The notes beneath the pieces were generated by a model, which searched no databases, was not told where the DNA came from, and worked only from the letters and a program-made list of their open reading frames with translations. A stretch of 64,000 bases of DNA from CAYVIB01 sp964451365 (GTDB lineage Bacteria > Pseudomonadota > Gammaproteobacteria > Pseudomonadales > Cellvibrionaceae), in assembly GCA_964451365.1 (NCBI GenBank), contig CAYVIB010000004.1, forward strand, positions 1 through 64,000, in the 5' to 3' direction. The position numbers and the translations under genes are program-made. Shown here piece by piece: positions 59,999-64,000 of the stretch (position 1 is the first letter of the stretch; every line of letters starts with the position of its first letter).

Positions 59999-60210
59999 GA
60001 ACCTATCTAAAAATTGCGGCATTGCACATCGCGAGTTTGTCGTCGGGGGAGAAGGTTTCAGAATCCTCAATTCAGGGAAGAATTGAGGGAGCTACAGGGA
60101 CGTATTTAATGCGGTTTTGAAGCCTTCCCCCCGATGGCAAACGACGGTCGAAGCGGGATTCTGTAAGCTGTTATCACAAACTTCGGCACAGACAATTTTG
60201 AGATAGGTTC
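59999..60210. mobile_element. Miniature inverted-repeat element carrying GAGCTACAGGGA core (copy 3)
   Basis: The terminal inverted repeats are GAACCTATCTAAAAATTG (59999-60016) and CAATTTTGAGATAGGTTC (60193-60210), 17 of 18 positions matching. No protein is encoded. Inside lie a second pair of arms (TCGTCGGGGGAGAAGG...; ...CCTTCCCCCCGATG), a perfect 9-bp hairpin CCTCAATTC/GAATTGAGG and the core GGGAGCTACAGGGACGTATT. A lone end sequence GAACCTATCTCAA recurs at 62027-62039, and GAACCTATC at 57960. Element size and TIRs fit a non-autonomous MITE. Confidence 0.7.
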
Positions 60211-60291
60211 AAGTAAAGACTCCAAATATTTCACACGGATTTTACATCTGCTTACCGATGATGCCTTATCCCATTTTGAAAGGATAACGCC

Positions 60292-61374
60292 GTGTTGAAA
60301 AAAATTTTACTGTGCCTGGCCTGTGTGATTATTGCGGTAATCGCATTTGGCGCCTGGTTTTCCAGTCTGCTTGAAGATGACGCCGCCAGGGCCGCGCTGG
60401 CCGATACCCAGCCGCGGGACCTTCACTATTTGTCACAACGACCGGAGCAGACGCGGGGAAAAATACTGGCGGTTATTACCAGTACCGACACGCTGGGGAA
60501 AACCGGCAAATACACGGGATACGAACTGACGGAACTGGCGCGGGCTTACTACGTTTTTATCGCCAACGGTTTTGATGTGGATATAGCCAGCCCGCACGGC
60601 GGCAAACCGCCGGTGGTAATCGATGGCGACGACATGGGCGCGTTCGATTATGCCTTTCTAAACGACGCGCAAGCGCAGAAAAAAACAACTGACACCATTC
60701 CGGTAAGCGAAGTGGATGCGGATGCCTACCGCGCAATCTATTTTGTCGGCGGTAAAGGGGCCATGTTCGATTTTCCCGATAACAAAGCCATCCAATCCCT
60801 TGTGCGCGACATGTACGAGGCGGGAAAAACGATCGGCGCTGTCTGTCACGGTCCCGCCGCGCTGGTCAACGTAACGCTGGCGGATGGACGCGCCCTGGTG
60901 GCTGGCAAATCCGTCAGCGGTTTTACCAATGAAGAGGAGTTACTGCTTATTCCCGACGCCGGGGAGATTTTTCCCTTTCTGTTACAGAACAAATTAACCG
61001 CGCGGGGAGCGAACTTTAACGCCGGCCCCATGTACCTGGAAACCATCAGCGAGGACGGCAACCTGATTACCGGCCAAAACCCCTGGTCGGTATGGACACT
61101 GGCGGAAAGCATGGTCCGGCAGCTGGGCTATGCACCGGTGGAACGCGAGGTTACGGCGGAGGAAAACAGTGTCGCGGTATTACTCACCTATGAGACACAA
61201 GGGTACGACCGGGCGAAAGCGCATTTAACTTCCCTGCTGAACGAGCACTCGGCGGGCGTCGACAGGAACCTGATCGCCATTCACAGCCTGGTGGCCGCCA
61301 TGCAGTGGCGAATCGATAAGGTATTTCACATGCTGGGCCTGGCTCGCCAGGCGAAGAACAGCCGGGCTGAATAA
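60292..61374 (+). CDS. DJ-1/PfpI-family protein, membrane-anchored
   Basis: A 360-aa protein with GTG start and AAAGGA upstream. An N-terminal hydrophobic segment (KILLCLACVIIAVIAFGAWF) is a signal anchor. The class I glutamine-amidotransferase-like domain has GYELTELARAYYVFIANGFDVDIASPHGG, YFVGGKGAMFDF and the nucleophile elbow IGAVCHGPAAL with the conserved Cys. Relatives are chaperones, proteases or glyoxalase/deglycases. The C-terminal ~90 residues are an extra helical domain. It is downstream of the MITE. Confidence 0.88.
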   Translation: MLKKILLCLACVIIAVIAFGAWFSSLLEDDAARAALADTQPRDLHYLSQRPEQTRGKILAVITSTDTLGKTGKYTGYELTELARAYYVFIANGFDVDIASPHGGKPPVVIDGDDMGAFDYAFLNDAQAQKKTTDTIPVSEVDADAYRAIYFVGGKGAMFDFPDNKAIQSLVRDMYEAGKTIGAVCHGPAALVNVTLADGRALVAGKSVSGFTNEEELLLIPDAGEIFPFLLQNKLTARGANFNAGPMYLETISEDGNLITGQNPWSVWTLAESMVRQLGYAPVEREVTAEENSVAVLLTYETQGYDRAKAHLTSLLNEHSAGVDRNLIAIHSLVAAMQWRIDKVFHMLGLARQAKNSRAE

Positions 61375-61597
61375 CATCCGGTTTATACCACCCGGAACCC
61401 CCACTGCTGTCCGGAACAAGCAAATATGGAAACGGGATGAGCCGCTACTGTTGTTGATGCGTGGTCAAACATGAACTTGAGTGACTTACTGTTAACGGGC
61501 CCTAAAATACGACGACCTGTTGCGCCTGAAAGGCCAGGTCAAACGCGGTTTTGAACGATTAGCGGGCTATTGAAAAACCCGGTTTTCCAACGGCTCG

Positions 61598-61993
61598 CTA
61601 ATCCGCCGCGTTTCTGTGCCGGGTCCCCTCACCCGGCGTGATAAAAATCATACGCGTCGGCCGGTCGGTTTTCGCCGTGTGCCACACCCCCCGAGGTACT
61701 ATCACATACGATCCGGCTGTTTCCAATGAAACACTCTGATGCCCCTCCGCGATATCAAGAACGAATGTTACCCGACCGGAAAGCAGGATCACGATTTCAT
61801 CGCCCGCGGGATGCATTTCCCAACCGGGCCAATCCGAATCGAACGAATACGCCGAAATCAATTCATGTCCTTTAAAGCCGTTATACTTTTGATCCAATTC
61901 CTCGTACAGCGTCGGGCGGACAATTTCTGTTGTTGCACGCTTTTCCGGGCTTAATACAACAAACTCTTTTTCGATTTCCATCGGTGTTTTCAT
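61598..61993 (-). CDS. Cupin-domain protein
   Basis: A 131-aa single-domain cupin. GAGG lies 6 nt before ATG 61993. Motif 1 is WEMHPAGDEIVILLSGRVTFV (G-x-H-x-x-D-E-like) and motif 2 is AGSYVIVPRGVWHTA; the His/Glu metal ligands are mostly kept, with Met-His-Pro in place of the first His pair. The function could be a small-molecule oxygenase/isomerase or binding protein. It is downstream of and in line with the GlxA-type regulator at 62097. Confidence 0.85.
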   Translation of the reverse strand: MKTPMEIEKEFVVLSPEKRATTEIVRPTLYEELDQKYNGFKGHELISAYSFDSDWPGWEMHPAGDEIVILLSGRVTFVLDIAEGHQSVSLETAGSYVIVPRGVWHTAKTDRPTRMIFITPGEGTRHRNAAD

Positions 61994-62096
61994 GTACGAC
62001 CTCATCAAATATTCAGCTTCAAACGGGAACCTATCTCAATAATGTCGATGGCTTTCACAAGCAGGCCTCTGTAGACCATCGAACACTGAACGCGGG

Positions 62097-63152
62097 TCAA
62101 TACACCCGCTTCGCGGCCTGGCTTCCGACCACATTGTACGGCGTGCGGAACTTCATGCGGTACGCGCTTGGCGTCAGCGTTGTGATCCGCTTGAACAATT
62201 TGCGGAAAAAAGCCGGGTCTTCATAGCCGATCCGCAAAGCTATTTCATCGACGGACTTCGAACTGATTTCAAGTAACTGTTTTGCCTGCTCCACTCGAAT
62301 GTGTTGAACATAATCCATTGGAGAAAGACCGGTGGCGTTTTTGAAGCGGCGCTTGAAACTCCTTTCCGCCAGACCGGAAGCCACCATCATCTGTTCAACC
62401 GGATTGGGCTTCATCCAGTTTTGCTGTATCCACGCCTGGGCTTTAACCACCACGGCATCGCCATGCTGGATATTTTCCTCGAAGCGGGAATACGGCGCCT
62501 GCCCTTCCGGATGCCAGTTCAGCAGGCAAAATTTCGCCACGGCATTGGCCGCCGCCGGGCCAGCGTAATGATTAATCAGATATAGCACCAGGTCGTGCCA
62601 CGATGCCGACGCGCCGGACATAATAAGGCGGTTATCTTCGCCGGCAATGATCAATGTTTTTTCGATGCGGATATTTGCGCTCGGATATCCCTTGCGCAAG
62701 GCATTTTCATACGCCCAGTGGCAGGTAACGGGCATATTATCCAGCAGTCCGGTTTCCATCAGGGGAAAGATGCCCGAGCAGGCGGAACAAAGTATGGCAC
62801 CGTGTTGATACTGCGACTTGAGCCATTCCACCAGTTGGGAATAGCGTCCGTTTTGCCAGTCTCCATCAGGCAGGATCAGCGCGGGCACAATGATAACGTC
62901 GGAGCGAAGAGTGTCGGCATAGGTGGCCTGGGGCGTAAAACGTATAGCGCTGGCGGTCGCAACCGGTGCCAGTGTGTCGCTGACCAGGGAGACGGAAAAT
63001 GGATTTTCGCCCCGGACAATGCCGTGATACAGATTGAAAACGTCGTAGACACTCATCAGCGTGGAAGCAGTCGCTTCGGGAATCAGCACCAGGCTGATAT
63101 TAATTGTCGACCGCTTCACGCCGGACGTTTTTGTCGCCGAAACAGTTTCCAT
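62097..63152 (-). CDS. GlxA-type AraC regulator with DJ-1/PfpI domain
   Basis: A 351-aa regulator. The N-terminal half is a DJ-1/PfpI-like domain (ISLVLIPEATASTLMSVYDVF; HGAILCSACSGIFPLMETGLLDN with the nucleophile Cys). The C-terminal half is an AraC double helix-turn-helix (VEQMMVASGLAERSFKRRFKNATGLSPMDYVQ; VDEIALRIGYEDPAFFRKLFKR). It is divergent from the methyltransferase gene at 63282 (129 bp between starts) and adjacent to the cupin; one or both are likely targets. Confidence 0.92.
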   Translation of the reverse strand: METVSATKTSGVKRSTINISLVLIPEATASTLMSVYDVFNLYHGIVRGENPFSVSLVSDTLAPVATASAIRFTPQATYADTLRSDVIIVPALILPDGDWQNGRYSQLVEWLKSQYQHGAILCSACSGIFPLMETGLLDNMPVTCHWAYENALRKGYPSANIRIEKTLIIAGEDNRLIMSGASASWHDLVLYLINHYAGPAAANAVAKFCLLNWHPEGQAPYSRFEENIQHGDAVVVKAQAWIQQNWMKPNPVEQMMVASGLAERSFKRRFKNATGLSPMDYVQHIRVEQAKQLLEISSKSVDEIALRIGYEDPAFFRKLFKRITTLTPSAYRMKFRTPYNVVGSQAAKRVY

Positions 63153-63281
63153 CTTTTTACATTTTTTTACGATTGGTTGGCAGGATCAACCCGGTTGTGG
63201 CAATTCTCCCTCTTATCCTTCACGGTCGCAAGCATTACTGTGCGCATGTCAAAACGACACTACAGTTACAGGAGGTTTACT

Positions 63282-64000
63282 TTGACACACGCAACTCAAA
63301 AAATCGACGAAGAGAAACTGCACGATTTTTTAATGCAGATTATGACGGACCTGGCCGCGTGCTCGGCGGGTTTTATGACAAACATCGGCCATAAACTGGG
63401 GCTCTACAAAGCCATGGCCGGCGCCGGTTATCTCACTTCCGGGCAATTGGCGCAGCGCGCGCAATGTGGCGAACGATACACGCGGGAATGGTTGAACAGC
63501 CAGGCCGCGGGTGGCTATGTTGAATACCGACCGGAAGACAAGACTTATTACCTGCCGCCGGAACAGGCCCTGGTACTGGCGGACGAAAGCGGCCCCTGCT
63601 TTTTTCCACCAGCACTGGAGGTTTCCGCGTCCATGTGGTTTGACGAGGAAAAAATACTGGATGCATTCCGCACCGGCAAAGGTATTCCCTGGGGCGAACA
63701 CAGCGGACGCCTGTTTTGTGGCGTCGCGGCGTTTTTCCGTAGCGGCTACCAGGCCAACCTGGTGGCCAACTGGCTACCGGCAATAGACGGTGCAATTGAA
63801 AAACTCGAAGCCGGCGCCAGGGTAGCCGATGTCGGCTGCGGTCACGGTCACTCCACGATTATTATGGCCAGGGAATTTCCAAATTCGAAATTTTATGGCT
63901 ACGACTATCACGCGGAATCCATCGAAGCCGCTCGACAGAACGCACTGAAGGAAGGCGTTGCCGACCGGGTGGAATTTCACGTATCGGACGTTAAATCGAT
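63282..64000 (+). CDS. Class I SAM-dependent methyltransferase, partial (runs off window)
   Basis: The N-terminal 239 residues are present. The start is a TTG at 63282 preceded by a perfect AGGAGG 6 nt upstream. An N-terminal winged-helix dimerisation part (KLGLYKAMAGAGYLTSGQLAQRAQCGERYTREWLN) is followed by the SAM-binding motif VADVGCGHGHSTIIMAREFPNSKFYGYDYH. The family resembles Rv2258c-like small-molecule methyltransferases. The acceptor is unknown. The gene is cut by the window edge. Confidence 0.88.
   Translation, partial: MTHATQKIDEEKLHDFLMQIMTDLAACSAGFMTNIGHKLGLYKAMAGAGYLTSGQLAQRAQCGERYTREWLNSQAAGGYVEYRPEDKTYYLPPEQALVLADESGPCFFPPALEVSASMWFDEEKILDAFRTGKGIPWGEHSGRLFCGVAAFFRSGYQANLVANWLPAIDGAIEKLEAGARVADVGCGHGHSTIIMAREFPNSKFYGYDYHAESIEAARQNALKEGVADRVEFHVSDVKS

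Noticed and set aside
1..64000. tRNA, rRNA, CRISPR, prophage or restriction-defence genes
   Set aside because: None seen on reading both strands; no integrase, capsid, Cas or methylase-restriction pair among the proteins.

Overview
The window reads as chromosome of a free-living gammaproteobacterium. Supporting markers are a glrK-qseG-glrR operon, an RsmA/CsrA protein, LpxC, an HscC-type Hsp70 with a J-domain partner, a DUF349 protein, a Czc metal pump and TonB-dependent uptake. A decayed secreted protein with a poly-serine linker and a chitin-binding (CBM5/12-like) tail points toward the polysaccharide-degrading Cellvibrionaceae and relatives; that placement is inference. No rRNA, tRNA, CRISPR array, phage or complete insertion sequence was seen.

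Layout. 0-1.6 kb: an unknown protein and a lipoprotein. 1.9-9.3 kb: a heavy-metal resistance island with a divergent MerR regulator, a textbook 19-bp-spacer operator, a CDF exporter, a CzcI-like peptide and CzcCBA. 9.3-14.6 kb: DUF349 protein, gltX and a nitroreductase. 14.7-19.4 kb: a TonB-dependent receptor and partner lipoprotein. 19.9-24.1 kb: a secreted VWA protein and a four-PAS hybrid kinase with a frameshift in its receiver domain. 24.4-27.3 kb: HscC-like Hsp70 and membrane J-domain protein. 27.3-30.4 kb: a repeat-rich, decaying stretch with transporter and CBM pseudogenes around a SYLF-domain gene. 30.4-34.5 kb: glrK-qseG-glrR and a divergent EF-hand protein. 34.8-40.1 kb: an EEP-family lipoprotein, a DUF5329 protein, an outer-membrane protein, lpxC, an AraC regulator and csrA.

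40.3-54.0 kb: the most unusual region, eleven genes all on the minus strand. In transcription order they are a PAS histidine kinase, a FixJ-type regulator, a lone receiver, an arylsulfatase, a HAD phosphatase, an octaheme cytochrome c/TPR lipoprotein, a beta-barrel protein, a bestrophin-like (DUF4239) membrane protein, a second outer-membrane protein and two DUF1254/DUF1214 proteins. Nearly every structural product has an export signal. I infer a regulated envelope or periplasmic system of unknown function.

54.5-64.0 kb: small envelope proteins (DUF4136, PsiE-like, a possible surface-antigen-like protein), an MBL-fold hydrolase with a divergent TetR regulator and visible operator, an OmpR-type two-component pair, a miniature inverted-repeat element, a DJ-1/PfpI protein, a cupin, a GlxA-type AraC regulator and a methyltransferase running off the window.

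The spaces between genes carry at least five families of short palindromic repeats. Two of these repeats supply the stop codons of the genes they abut. Function calls rest on recognisable motifs and gene order; no database search was run.
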